From NCBI GenBank assembly GCA_964419335.1, contig CAYQOX010000024.1:1-64000 (forward strand): DNA of 64,000 nt, in the 5' to 3' direction. Numbering within the stretch: position 1 is the stretch's first letter; each line of letters begins with the position of its first letter. This stretch comes from CAYQOX01 sp964419335. GTDB lineage: Bacteria > Hinthialibacterota > Hinthialibacteria > Hinthialibacterales > Hinthialibacteraceae. Below the pieces are notes generated by a model. It had not been told where the DNA came from. It saw nothing but the letters and a program-made list of their open reading frames with translations, and ran no database searches. Shown in pieces: positions 17,031 through 24,816 of the stretch. Made by a program: the position numbers and the translations under genes.

Positions 17031-18344
17031 TTACGTTCCTATTTTTGGAAGCTGCCAAGGATCACGATATTCCCGGCTTTGCAAATTCCGCGCTTCTTCA
17101 TCACCGACAATCTCACCTTTGCTTCCATCCCATTGAATCTCACGCCCCACGCGCCATGAAATCAACGCCAATAGCCCCGGCAAATTGGCTTCATAGCCCT
17201 CCACTGGCGTACACGCCGTCTCTTCCCGCGAACGCACGCAGTCCAGAAAATTCCTCTTATGCGGTACATCCCCGCCACCACTGGGAATCGTTTCCACTTC
17301 CTCCAAATCAGGCTCGGGGTAAAACTTCGCATGTCGCCGGTTCACCAAGACCGTCCCTTGATCCCCATAGAAATACACCCCATGATCAATACCCGCTTCT
17401 TCCGGATCACAGGGAAAGCCATTCCCATGCCGTAGCGTATAAGAAAACGTATAATTCGGCGTATCGAATAACACCTCTGCCGTATCGGGTGTATCTCGCA
17501 TATCCTCATGGGCATACTTCCCCCCAATCGTCGCCACCGAATTCATTTCGGCTCCCATCGCCCACATCACAATATCAAACAGATGCACCCCCCAGGCGAT
17601 GATCATTCCTCCCGAATAATCCAAAAAGAAATAGAAATTTCGCAAAAATCGATTGGGATTAAAAGGACGCTTTGGCGCTGGGCCCAGCCATATATCATAA
17701 TCCAACCCTTCCGGCACCGGCTCATCTTCTTTATGCCCAATCCCCTCCGGTCCACCGCTCAAATAGCCGGTGATAGGCCAAACATTAATGCAATAAGCCG
17801 AAGTAATCTTCCCCAATTTCCCCCGGCGCACCATTTCCACCGCTCGCTGAAATTGATCCATACTCCGCTGTTGTTGCCCCACCGTAACCACACGGTTATA
17901 ATAATCAGCCGCCTCCATCAATCGTTTGCCTTCCTCTATCGTATGACACATGGGTTTTTCCACATAAACATCTTTCCCCGCTTGACAAGCCATGATCGCC
18001 TGCAGTGCATGCCAATGATCGGTCGAGGAAATTACCACCGCATCCACCTCTTTATTCTCCAACACCTCGCGAAAATCCTGAGTCTTTTGCACAGAATGCC
18101 CAAGACGTTCCGCATTTTGCTCAATATGGGGCCGATACGCATCGCTCAAAGATACGATGTTAACATCCTCAAAATCCTGTAATTGACGCAAATGAAAACT
18201 CCCTCGTCCCCCCAAACCAATGAATCCCAGATTGATCTTCTCATTCGCTCCCGCAGCCTTCATACTTGGTACCGCACTGTAGACCGCGGCGGCACTCAAC
18301 ATCGCGCTTTGCTTCGAAAATTGACGGCGGTTTATCTTCGACAT
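17031..18344 (-). CDS. Gfo/Idh/MocA-family oxidoreductase, Tat-exported
   Basis: 437 residues. The N-terminus NRRQFSKQ is a twin-arginine signal. The Rossmann dinucleotide motif is INLGFIGLGGRGSFHLRQL. VVISSTDHWHALQAIMA and the catalytic-lysine motif DVYVEKPM are classic for the family. The C-terminal alpha/beta domain includes GVHLFDIVMWAMG. Exported members of this kind, common in planctomycete-like and Bacteroidota genomes, oxidise sugars or glycosides, often at C3, with tightly bound NAD(P). The substrate is unknown. It is likely upstream in a transcript with the pectate lyase. Confidence 0.92.
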   Translation of the reverse strand: MSKINRRQFSKQSAMLSAAAVYSAVPSMKAAGANEKINLGFIGLGGRGSFHLRQLQDFEDVNIVSLSDAYRPHIEQNAERLGHSVQKTQDFREVLENKEVDAVVISSTDHWHALQAIMACQAGKDVYVEKPMCHTIEEGKRLMEAADYYNRVVTVGQQQRSMDQFQRAVEMVRRGKLGKITSAYCINVWPITGYLSGGPEGIGHKEDEPVPEGLDYDIWLGPAPKRPFNPNRFLRNFYFFLDYSGGMIIAWGVHLFDIVMWAMGAEMNSVATIGGKYAHEDMRDTPDTAEVLFDTPNYTFSYTLRHGNGFPCDPEEAGIDHGVYFYGDQGTVLVNRRHAKFYPEPDLEEVETIPSGGGDVPHKRNFLDCVRSREETACTPVEGYEANLPGLLALISWRVGREIQWDGSKGEIVGDEEARNLQSREYRDPWQLPKIGT

Positions 18345-18480
18345 TTCTTAGCCTCTTCCTTCCATTGATTAAATCGAATGAATTAACCTCTCCTAAATCC
18401 TTTCTAATCTAACATAAACCAACCCACAAATCGACATGACAAGACTTTTTTTCCCTTTTTCCCGCATTTTCTTCTTCTTG

Positions 18481-18489
18481 TGGTATAAT
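18481..18489 (+). promoter_or_regulatory. Extended -10 promoter upstream of MITE copy 6 and the sigma54 activator gene
   Basis: TGGTATAAT (TATAAT 18484-18489). If used, transcription starts near 18496, so the whole repeat at 18504-18732 would be transcribed as the 5' leader of the activator gene. The -35 is not clear. Confidence 0.4.
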
Positions 18490-18503
18490 ATCTTACGATA
18501 CCT

Positions 18504-18732
18504 GGTTCATCCTGTTTTTGAGTACTTTTTGATACATTGAAAAGGAAACATGACATGATGCCATAGCGAGACCTATGACTTTTTTTCAATCCTAATGAAT
18601 CGAATCAAAACGCCGAAGGAGATTGTGTGAAGCGGCTTTCGGAGCAAGCGGCCCTTAAGGCCGCGCGAAGACAAGCGGAACACATCCCCCAGGCGTGTGC
18701 TCCCAAAAAAGGACTCACTTTCGTGATGATCT
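18504..18732 (+). repeat. MITE-like element, copy 6
   Basis: 229 bp, left end GGTTCATCC, right end GATGATCT, full internal palindrome (GCGGCCCTTAAGGCCGCGCG). The flanking octamers CGATACCT (18496-18503) and CGAATCCT (18733-18740) match at 6 of 8. It lies between the oxidoreductase start and the start of the sigma54 activator, 21 bp before the latter. Confidence 0.85.
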
Positions 18733-18753
18733 CGAATCCTTTACTTTCACTAA

Positions 18754-20139
18754 ATGAACATTACTCTCATGAATCTCCATCTTCAAAATAATCACCATAC
18801 AGACTTTGATATCATTCTCGACTCCATCGCCGATGGCGTGTTTACCGTCGATCACGAATGGAAAATCACCAGCTTTAACCGCGCAGCCGAAGAAATTCTT
18901 GGTATTCCCCGGGATGAGGCCATCGGTCGCCCCTGCTGCGAAGTCTTTCGCTCCAGCATCTGCGAAAGCCAATGCGCCCTAAGTGAAACCATGCGCTCCG
19001 GCCAATCCATTGTGAATAAAACCATCTTTGTCGTGAACACCAAAGGCGAAAAAATCCCCATCAGCATTTCTACCGCCATCCTCAAAGATGAAGAAGGTAA
19101 CATCATTGGCGGCGTAGAAACCTTCCGGGATGTCAGCCAAGTAGAAGAATTAAAAAAAGAACTCACCAAACAATACTCCTTCATGGATATTCTCGGCCGC
19201 AGCCCCTCCATGCAAAACATCTTCGAAATTCTCCCCCATATCTCCCAAAGCAACGTCGCCGTTCTCCTCAGCGGCGAAAGCGGCACCGGCAAAGAACTCT
19301 TCGCCCGCGCCATCCATAATATCTCCCCCCGCGCCAAATATCCTTTCGTCGCGGTTAACTGTGCCGCCTTGCCCGATTCTTTACTGGAATCGGAACTGTT
19401 TGGCTACAAAGCCGGCGCCTTTACCGACGCAAAACACAATAAAGCCGGACGCTTTTCTCTCGCCCACCGCGGGTCTATTTTCCTCGATGAAATTGGCGAT
19501 ATCTCCCCCGCCATGCAGACGCGCCTTCTCCGCGTTCTCCAAGATCAAACCTTCGAACCGCTGGGCTCCACCGACTCAGTCCAAGTGGACGTCCGCATCA
19601 TCACCGCTTCCAACAAGGACCTTTCCCAACTTGTTCAACAAGGGGTCTTTCGTGATGATTTATACTACCGTATTAATGTCATCAAAATCGATATTCCCCC
19701 CTTGCGCGAACGCAAAGAAGATATCCCTCAATTGATCCAACATTTCGTCTCCAAATACAGCCGTTTAGAATCCAAAGAAATCTCCGGCGTCTCCGACTCC
19801 GTCATGGCCACACTGATGGATTACGAATTCCCTGGCAATGTCCGTGAATTGGAAAATATTATCGCCCATTCCGTCGTTTTATGCAGCACCGGCACCCTCG
19901 AAATCCAACACCTCCCCTCCAACATTCTCCCCCAATCCCTCACTCCCTCCACTCCCTCCACAAAACCCATGTCACTTCGCGATATGGAATCTTTCCATAT
20001 CATGAATTCCATTCGTCAACATCACGGCAATCGCACCGCCGCTGCCAAAGCCCTGGGTATCCACCCCAGTACGTTGTTCCGCAAAATTAAAGAACTAAAC
20101 CTCGATCTCCCTGATATGGACGGCCGCCATCGCAAATAA
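18754..20139 (+). CDS. Sigma54-dependent transcriptional activator (PAS-AAA+-Fis)
   Basis: 461 residues. The PAS domain (~18-130) contains an unusual cysteine set at 61, 62, 70 and 74 (PCCEVFRSSICESQCAL), which may ligate a metal or Fe-S cluster as a redox or oxygen sensor. The AAA+ domain (~145-385) has Walker A GESGTGKE at 174-181, FLDEIGD Walker B, and the sigma54 loop as GAFTDA rather than the common GAFTGA. The C-terminal Fis-type helix-turn-helix includes NRTAAAKALGIHPSTLFRKI. It has no receiver domain, so it is probably controlled by its PAS domain. The adjacent NifX/MinD cluster with a -24/-12 promoter is the obvious target. Confidence 0.93.
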   Translation: MNITLMNLHLQNNHHTDFDIILDSIADGVFTVDHEWKITSFNRAAEEILGIPRDEAIGRPCCEVFRSSICESQCALSETMRSGQSIVNKTIFVVNTKGEKIPISISTAILKDEEGNIIGGVETFRDVSQVEELKKELTKQYSFMDILGRSPSMQNIFEILPHISQSNVAVLLSGESGTGKELFARAIHNISPRAKYPFVAVNCAALPDSLLESELFGYKAGAFTDAKHNKAGRFSLAHRGSIFLDEIGDISPAMQTRLLRVLQDQTFEPLGSTDSVQVDVRIITASNKDLSQLVQQGVFRDDLYYRINVIKIDIPPLRERKEDIPQLIQHFVSKYSRLESKEISGVSDSVMATLMDYEFPGNVRELENIIAHSVVLCSTGTLEIQHLPSNILPQSLTPSTPSTKPMSLRDMESFHIMNSIRQHHGNRTAAAKALGIHPSTLFRKIKELNLDLPDMDGRHRK

Positions 20140-20143
20140 TAGT

Positions 20144-20158
20144 ATTGCATAATGCGAT
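20144..20158 (+). promoter_or_regulatory. Candidate upstream activator site
   Basis: ATTGCAT-A-ATGCGAT is a 15-bp near-perfect palindrome (one mismatched pair in 7-bp arms). It begins 5 bp after the activator's stop codon and about 120-130 bp upstream of the -24/-12 promoter, the usual distance and symmetry for an enhancer site of a Fis-type activator. I see no second copy. Confidence 0.5.
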
Positions 20159-20276
20159 CCTCTTTATCCCTATTTACTCTCCTTTTGCAAGTCTGTCTTT
20201 TCGCTAATCTCTGTCCCCTCAAACAAAAATGCTTGAATCTATTATTTTTATAAAAGATTGTTCTCAATTCCCAAAT

Positions 20277-20293
20277 TTGGCACGTTTCCTGTA
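20277..20293 (+). promoter_or_regulatory. Sigma54 (-24/-12) promoter of the NifX/MinD cluster
   Basis: TTGGCACGTTTCCTGTA: the -24 GG (20279-20280) and -12 GT (20291-20292) are exactly 10 nt apart, and TGGCACG matches the consensus perfectly. The predicted start near 20303 leaves only a few bases before the ATG at 20307, so the transcript would be almost leaderless, or the true first codon is further on. Confidence 0.65.
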
Positions 20294-20306
20294 TACCTAC
20301 CCTAAC

Positions 20307-20711
20307 ATGAAAGTATCAATCCCGGTTTGGAACCATAGGGTATCGCCCGTATTCGATACCGCCCGGCGTTTATTGGTCTTCACAGATACAGGAGAAGATC
20401 AAATTAAACAGGTGGAATACTTAGTCGAAGGACTTGACTTCTTCCACCGGGTCGAATGTCTCATTCGCATCGAAGTTGATGTGCTTATCTGTGGGGCTAT
20501 TTCCAAACCTCTGGAAGATGAGATCGTTTCACGCGGGATTCAAGTCATTTCCCAAGTGTGCGGAAATGTAAACGAGGTATTCGAAGCCTATTGCTCCAAA
20601 CGTATTTTTACCGATTACTTCTTGATGCCCGGCTGTTGTAAAAAAAGAAGAATTCGCAATCGGTTTAGAAAAAAGAAAGGAAAGGATCCATTACGTGAAA
20701 ATCGCTATTAG
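20307..20711 (+). CDS. NifX/NifB-like (dinitrogenase Fe-Mo cofactor) domain protein
   Basis: 134 residues from ATG 20307. The longer frame from 20229 is rejected because MKVSIPVWNHRVSPVFDTA is the family N-terminus and the sigma54 promoter lies inside the extension. The DiNase_FeMo-co fold binds iron-sulfur or FeMo-co precursors in NifX, NafY and the NifB tail; stand-alone relatives in non-diazotrophs have no settled function. The basic C-terminus has a GCCKKRR cluster that may add thiol ligands. First gene of the cluster; it overlaps the next by 17 nt. Confidence 0.8.
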   Translation: MKVSIPVWNHRVSPVFDTARRLLVFTDTGEDQIKQVEYLVEGLDFFHRVECLIRIEVDVLICGAISKPLEDEIVSRGIQVISQVCGNVNEVFEAYCSKRIFTDYFLMPGCCKKRRIRNRFRKKKGKDPLRENRY

Positions 20712-21057
20712 TTCCCAAGGGAAACACTTGGATAGTCCAATCGATCCTCGATTTGGACGCGCATCGTACTTCATCATCGTCGACACAGAAACAGACGAAT
20801 TTACATGCCATGATAATGACCAAAACAAGAATGCCACCCAAGGCGCTGGGATCCAAACCGCCAGTACTCTCATTGATCTCGGCGTAAAGGCTGTCATTAG
20901 CGGCAACCTCGGCCCTAAAGCCTTTTCAACTTTACAAGCAGATAATATCGATATGTACACCATGCCAGCCGGTACCGTCAACGAAGCCGTTACGAAATTT
21001 AAAACCAGTCAATTAAATTCTGTAAACAAAGCAAGCGTAGAAGGACGTTGGGTATAA
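20695..21057 (+). CDS. NifX/NifB-like domain protein
   Basis: 120 residues with a GTG start at 20695, preceded by AAGGA. KIAISSQGKHLDSPIDPRFGRASYFIIVD and GAGIQTASTLIDLGVKAVISGNLGPKAF are the hallmarks of the DiNase_FeMo-co family in its short, ATPase-associated form. There are no cysteines except one in FTCHDND, so a cluster would be held by other groups or by a partner. It is one of four such proteins here. It starts inside the preceding gene and is followed 1 bp later by the DUF89 gene, so translation is probably coupled. Confidence 0.88.
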   Translation: MKIAISSQGKHLDSPIDPRFGRASYFIIVDTETDEFTCHDNDQNKNATQGAGIQTASTLIDLGVKAVISGNLGPKAFSTLQADNIDMYTMPAGTVNEAVTKFKTSQLNSVNKASVEGRWV

Positions 21058-21058
21058 T

Positions 21059-21940
21059 ATGAAATCTTATCTTGACTGTATACCATGTTTCATGCGCCAA
21101 ACCTTGGATGCCATTCGCCGCATCACTGACGATGAAAGCATCCAAGAAAGTGTCCTGCGCACCATTTTGCTTGAAGCCAGTCAAATGGATCTAAACGAAC
21201 CGCCGCCCCGCATGGGACAAAAAATTCATCGCCTTATTCGTAAAAAAACCGGAGTTTCTGATCCCTACGAAGAAACAAAACGCCAATCCAATCAGGAAGT
21301 CCTTTCCCTCTACCAGGGATTACGCTCCATCATCGACGATACAGATGAATCGATCGAACTGGAAACTGCTTTTCGCTTAGCCATCGCGGGCAACATCATC
21401 GATCTCGGCACTAATTCGCATATTCATCGCGCCGATATCCAAAAAGGAATCGATCAGGCTCTTGTCGATCCTTTTTACTGGGACCATAAAGAAATACTGA
21501 AATCCATCAGCCAAGCCCATAGCATTCTCTACATCGCCGATAATGCCGGTGAAATTGTCTTTGATCGCTTACTGATCGAACGTCTACCCAAAGATAAAAT
21601 CACGGTCGCCGTACGAGGCTTTCCCGTCTTAAACGATGCCACCCGCTTCGACGCTGAAGAAACCGGCTTAACCTCTCTCGTGCATGTGATTGATACCGGC
21701 TCCGATGCCCCCGGCATCCTTCTTGAAGAATGCTCAGACGAGTTTTTACACCATTTCAACAACGCCGATCTCATCATGGCCAAAGGCCAAGGAAACTATG
21801 AAACCTTAAGCGATCTCAACAGAAAAATTCTTTTCATATTGAAAGCCAAATGTCCTGTCATCGCTCGGCACATTGGCTGCCAAGTCGGTGACATGATTTT
21901 AACCATGAATCGTTCTCCAGCTACGATTCAACAACCATAA
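21059..21940 (+). CDS. DUF89 / ARMT1-like protein
   Basis: 293 residues. CIPCFMRQTLDAIR at the N-terminus, GNIIDLGTN, ILYIADNAGEIVFDRLLIERL and the later MAKGQGNYETL are hallmarks of the DUF89 family. Known members are metal-dependent phosphatases thought to remove damaged or side-product phosphometabolites. This is the shorter archaeal/bacterial type with an N-terminal CxxC. DUF89 proteins often occur in NifX/MinD clusters of anaerobes, but the role there is not established. Spacing and strand show it is part of the sigma54-driven operon. Confidence 0.85.
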   Translation: MKSYLDCIPCFMRQTLDAIRRITDDESIQESVLRTILLEASQMDLNEPPPRMGQKIHRLIRKKTGVSDPYEETKRQSNQEVLSLYQGLRSIIDDTDESIELETAFRLAIAGNIIDLGTNSHIHRADIQKGIDQALVDPFYWDHKEILKSISQAHSILYIADNAGEIVFDRLLIERLPKDKITVAVRGFPVLNDATRFDAEETGLTSLVHVIDTGSDAPGILLEECSDEFLHHFNNADLIMAKGQGNYETLSDLNRKILFILKAKCPVIARHIGCQVGDMILTMNRSPATIQQP

Positions 21941-21971
21941 AAAGATATCATTCTAAGAAAGTGAGGTGATG

Positions 21972-22373
21972 ATGATGCCAGGAGGAGACAGAAGAGGACC
22001 CTTAGGCATGGGACCCATGACCGGTCGTGCCGCAGGTTTCTGCGCAGGCTACTCCGCCCCGGGTTACATGAACCCGGCCTTCGGTCCTGGCTTTGGCCGC
22101 GGCCGTGGCCGGGGTGGTATGTTCGGCGGTGGCCGTGGTTGGCGTAATTGGTATTACGCCACCGGCTTAACCGGTTGGCAGCGTGCTATGGCCGGGATGC
22201 CGCCCCATGGATACACCCCTCCCGCGGCGGCACCCGCCCAAGCCCCCCCAAATTGGGCTATGAGCAAAAACCAAGAACTCGATGAACTCAAAGGCCAGGC
22301 GGAATATCTCGAGGACGCTCTGGATGGAGTAAAAAAACGCATCTCAGAATTGGAAAGCGAACAAGCAAAATAA
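21972..22373 (+). CDS. DUF5320 glycine/arginine-rich protein
   Basis: About 133 residues. ATG 21972 is favoured, with GAGG 5 nt upstream; in-frame GTG/ATG codons at 21966 and 21969 are alternatives. The start MPGGDRRGPLGMGPMTGR is the DUF5320 signature. The middle is rich in Gly, Arg, Phe, Tyr and Trp (GFGRGRGRGG), and the C-terminus is a short coiled coil (about 100-133). Such proteins regularly accompany NifX-like and MinD-like genes in anaerobic bacteria; their function is unknown. A strong terminator follows at 22389. Confidence 0.85.
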   Translation: MMPGGDRRGPLGMGPMTGRAAGFCAGYSAPGYMNPAFGPGFGRGRGRGGMFGGGRGWRNWYYATGLTGWQRAMAGMPPHGYTPPAAAPAQAPPNWAMSKNQELDELKGQAEYLEDALDGVKKRISELESEQAK

Positions 22374-22388
22374 ACTAACACTATGTTT

Positions 22389-22433
22389 GGCTAGGGTTCC
22401 TCCCATCATCCCATTCACCCTAGCCATTTTTTT
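22389..22433 (+). terminator. Intrinsic terminator or attenuator inside the NifX/MinD cluster
   Basis: GGCTAGGGT (22389-22397) pairs perfectly with ACCCTAGCC (22417-22425), 9 bp with a 19-nt loop, followed by A and seven T. The T-tract runs directly into the ribosome site TTTGGAG of the next gene. It would stop most transcription before the second half of the cluster. Confidence 0.8.
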
Positions 22434-22443
22434 GGAGAATACT

Positions 22444-23010
22444 ATGAGTATCGCGATAACTGCACAACAACCAACTTTAGATTCCGATGTGGATCCTCGC
22501 TTTGGCCGCTGCGCCTACCTTCTCATCGTCAATCCTGATAACTTCGAATTCGATGTCATGGAAAATCCCAATCTCTCCGCTTCCAGCGGCGCCGGGATCC
22601 AAACCGCCTCCCTCCTTTCCGAAAAAGGAGTCGATACCGTCATTACCGGCAACTGCGGCCCCAACGCCCACCAAACCCTCTCCGCTGCTGGGATCAACGT
22701 CATTACCGGTGCCGGCGGCCCCATCCGCGCTGTGCTCGAACAGTATCAACTCAATCATTTTTCTTCCGCCCAGGGCCCCAACGTCGATTCCCATACCGGC
22801 ATGGCCAATAACGTAAATCCTTCTCCCGACCCAAATTTAAGTACACCGAATACAGGTTTCCCCGCCTCGGGTATGGGCCGAGGGAAAGGCCAAGGTCGAG
22901 GTGCCGGGGGTGGAGGCGGACGCGGCCAAGGCGGCGGCCGTGGTCAGGGACGAGGTCGAGGCCAAGGCCAAGGCGGTGGTGCTGGCGGCGGCCGTGGACG
23001 CAATCGCTGA
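22444..23010 (+). CDS. NifX-like domain protein with a glycine/arginine-rich tail
   Basis: 188 residues from ATG 22444 (TTTGGAG upstream); an in-frame extension to 22387 runs through the terminator and is rejected. Residues 1-~105 are a NifX-like domain (DSDVDPRFGRCAYLLIV, SSGAGIQTASLLSEKGVDTVITGNCGPNA). After a linker of ~35 residues, the last ~50 are almost only Gly, Arg and Gln (GRGQGGGRGQGRGRGQ). The tail resembles RGG regions that bind nucleic acid or mediate assembly, and echoes the preceding DUF5320 protein. Its function is unknown. Repeated GGN/CGN codons make this stretch prone to length change. Confidence 0.85.
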   Translation: MSIAITAQQPTLDSDVDPRFGRCAYLLIVNPDNFEFDVMENPNLSASSGAGIQTASLLSEKGVDTVITGNCGPNAHQTLSAAGINVITGAGGPIRAVLEQYQLNHFSSAQGPNVDSHTGMANNVNPSPDPNLSTPNTGFPASGMGRGKGQGRGAGGGGGRGQGGGRGQGRGRGQGQGGGAGGGRGRNR

Positions 23011-23055
23011 TTAATGTATTCTTACTCACGGATCAACCCAAGGGACTTTCGATCG

Positions 23056-23922
23056 ATGAAAATATCAATTGCTAGTGGAAAAGGTGGTACCGGCAAAACC
23101 ACCATCGCGACCAATCTCGCCTTTGCTCTATCCCAACAAGGCCTTCCAACATCCTATGTGGATTGCGACGTTGAAGAGCCCAACGGGCACCTCTTTCTCA
23201 ATCCCACCCGTGAAAGTCGAGAAACCGTGGGCATCACCGTTCCCTCCGTTAATCAAGAACAGTGCACCTTATGCGGGCTCTGCGGCCACATTTGCGCCTA
23301 CAGCGCCATCGTTTGCGTTGGACAACAAGTGCTTACTTTCCCTGAATTATGTCATTCGTGCGGCGGGTGTTGGTTGGTCTGCCCCCAAAAGGCAATCTCA
23401 GAATCTTTTCGTCCCATGGGGGTCATCGAATTTGGACACGCAGGCTCCCTTCAATTCACCCAAGGAGTCTTAAACATTGGTGAAGTCATGCCCACCCCTG
23501 TACTCCGTGAATTGAAGAAAAAAGCCCCTCTGACCGAGGTCTCCATCTTTGACGCTCCCCCCGGGACCTCATGCCCCGTCATTGAAACCATACTCGATTC
23601 TGATTATGTCCTCCTTGTCGCCGAACCCACCCCCTTCAGCTTCCACGATTTGAAACTGGCAATCGAGATGGTTCGTGAAATAAAATTACCTTTTGGCGTG
23701 GTTCTCAACAAAGCCGATGTGGAATACAGCGACTTGCTTGATTATTGCAATCGCATGCAAATTCCAATCTTAGCCCAAATTCCACACCAACGCCCTATTG
23801 CTGAAGCCTATTCCCGGGGTGAATTACTCTGTTCTATCTTCCCAGAATATACAAAACTGTTTTTGGATATTTATAAATCAATTGAAACTGAGGTCGGTCA
23901 AACAAAGGGTATGACAATATGA
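23056..23922 (+). CDS. MinD/Mrp-type P-loop ATPase with inserted ferredoxin domain (1)
   Basis: 288 residues from ATG 23056; the frame extends upstream to 23014, but the family starts at MKISIASGKGGTGKTT. The deviant Walker A KGGTGKTT is at residues 9-16. Two 4Fe-4S motifs are inserted at about 70-115 (CTLCGLCGHICAY and CHSCGGCWLVCP). DAPPGTSCPVIE is the switch region. Related ATPases (Mrp/NBP35, CooC-like) carry or insert metal clusters. It ends with ATGA overlapping the next gene, a homologue, so the two probably act as a pair on the NifX-like proteins around them. Confidence 0.92.
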   Translation: MKISIASGKGGTGKTTIATNLAFALSQQGLPTSYVDCDVEEPNGHLFLNPTRESRETVGITVPSVNQEQCTLCGLCGHICAYSAIVCVGQQVLTFPELCHSCGGCWLVCPQKAISESFRPMGVIEFGHAGSLQFTQGVLNIGEVMPTPVLRELKKKAPLTEVSIFDAPPGTSCPVIETILDSDYVLLVAEPTPFSFHDLKLAIEMVREIKLPFGVVLNKADVEYSDLLDYCNRMQIPILAQIPHQRPIAEAYSRGELLCSIFPEYTKLFLDIYKSIETEVGQTKGMTI

Positions 23923-24815
23923 AAGAATTGGTTGTGATCAGTGGTAAAGGTGGAACCGGCAAAACTTCCATTGCCGCTTCTCTCGCTGCATTAGTACAAA
24001 AGGTCGTTATTGCGGATTGTGATGTGGATGCCGCCGATATGCATTTGCTCCTTTCACCACAAATTCAATTCAAACAAAACTTTTCTGGCGGCTCCATCGC
24101 TCGGATTTTACCTGGACATTGCACCGCGTGTGGCAAATGTGAAGAGATCTGCCGCTTCGATGCCATTTACTACGACGGCCCAGGTAATGGCATGGTCGAC
24201 AAAACCTTTCGAATCAATCCTGTCCAATGCGATGGGTGTGGTGTGTGTGCCTGGTTTTGTGCAGAACATGCCATTGAATTCAAACCAGCCATCAATGGTG
24301 AATGGTATCAATCAGAAACCCGCCTTGGATCCATGGTTCATGCCAAATTAGGTGTCGCCGAAGAAAACTCGGGAAAACTAGTCACCTTAGTTCGTAATGA
24401 AGCAAAAAAACTCGCCCAACAGCAGCAAAGCGATTGGCTTCTCATTGATGGTTCTCCCGGCATTGGTTGCCCTGTCATCGCTTCCATCACCGATACCGAT
24501 TTAGTTCTCATTGTCGCCGAGCCCACCCGCAGCGGGATCCATGATTTAGAGCGGGTCGCGAAACTTACCCATCAACTCAACCTCAAAACCTTTGTTTGCA
24601 TAAACAAGTGGGATATCAATCCCGAGCTTTCCCAGCAAATCGAAGAAAAAGCCCAAAACGTATATTTACATTTTGCCGGCCGCATTCGTTATGATCCTGC
24701 ATTCGATGCCGCCCAAAGAGAGCAGAGAACCCTCATCGAATTCCAACACAATGGTTCAGCGGATGATATCAAAAAATTATGGACAAACATAATCAATCAT
24801 AAGGAGAGCAGATAA
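23919..24815 (+). CDS. MinD/Mrp-type P-loop ATPase with inserted ferredoxin domain (2)
   Basis: 298 residues. Walker A is SGKGGTGKTS near the N-terminus, then VIADCDVDAADMHLLL. Two cluster motifs follow: CTACGKCEEICRF and CDGCGVCAWFCAEH. IDGSPGIGCPVIASI is the switch region. It starts within the last codons of ATPase 1 (4-nt overlap), indicating translational coupling. Family knowledge points to iron-sulfur or metallocluster handling; no nitrogenase gene is in this window, so the client is unknown. Confidence 0.92.
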   Translation: MKELVVISGKGGTGKTSIAASLAALVQKVVIADCDVDAADMHLLLSPQIQFKQNFSGGSIARILPGHCTACGKCEEICRFDAIYYDGPGNGMVDKTFRINPVQCDGCGVCAWFCAEHAIEFKPAINGEWYQSETRLGSMVHAKLGVAEENSGKLVTLVRNEAKKLAQQQQSDWLLIDGSPGIGCPVIASITDTDLVLIVAEPTRSGIHDLERVAKLTHQLNLKTFVCINKWDINPELSQQIEEKAQNVYLHFAGRIRYDPAFDAAQREQRTLIEFQHNGSADDIKKLWTNIINHKESR

Positions 24816-24816
24816 A

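Noticed and set aside
20229..20306. N-terminal extension of the first NifX-like gene
   Set aside because: It would run through the sigma54 promoter, and the family begins at MKVSIPVW.
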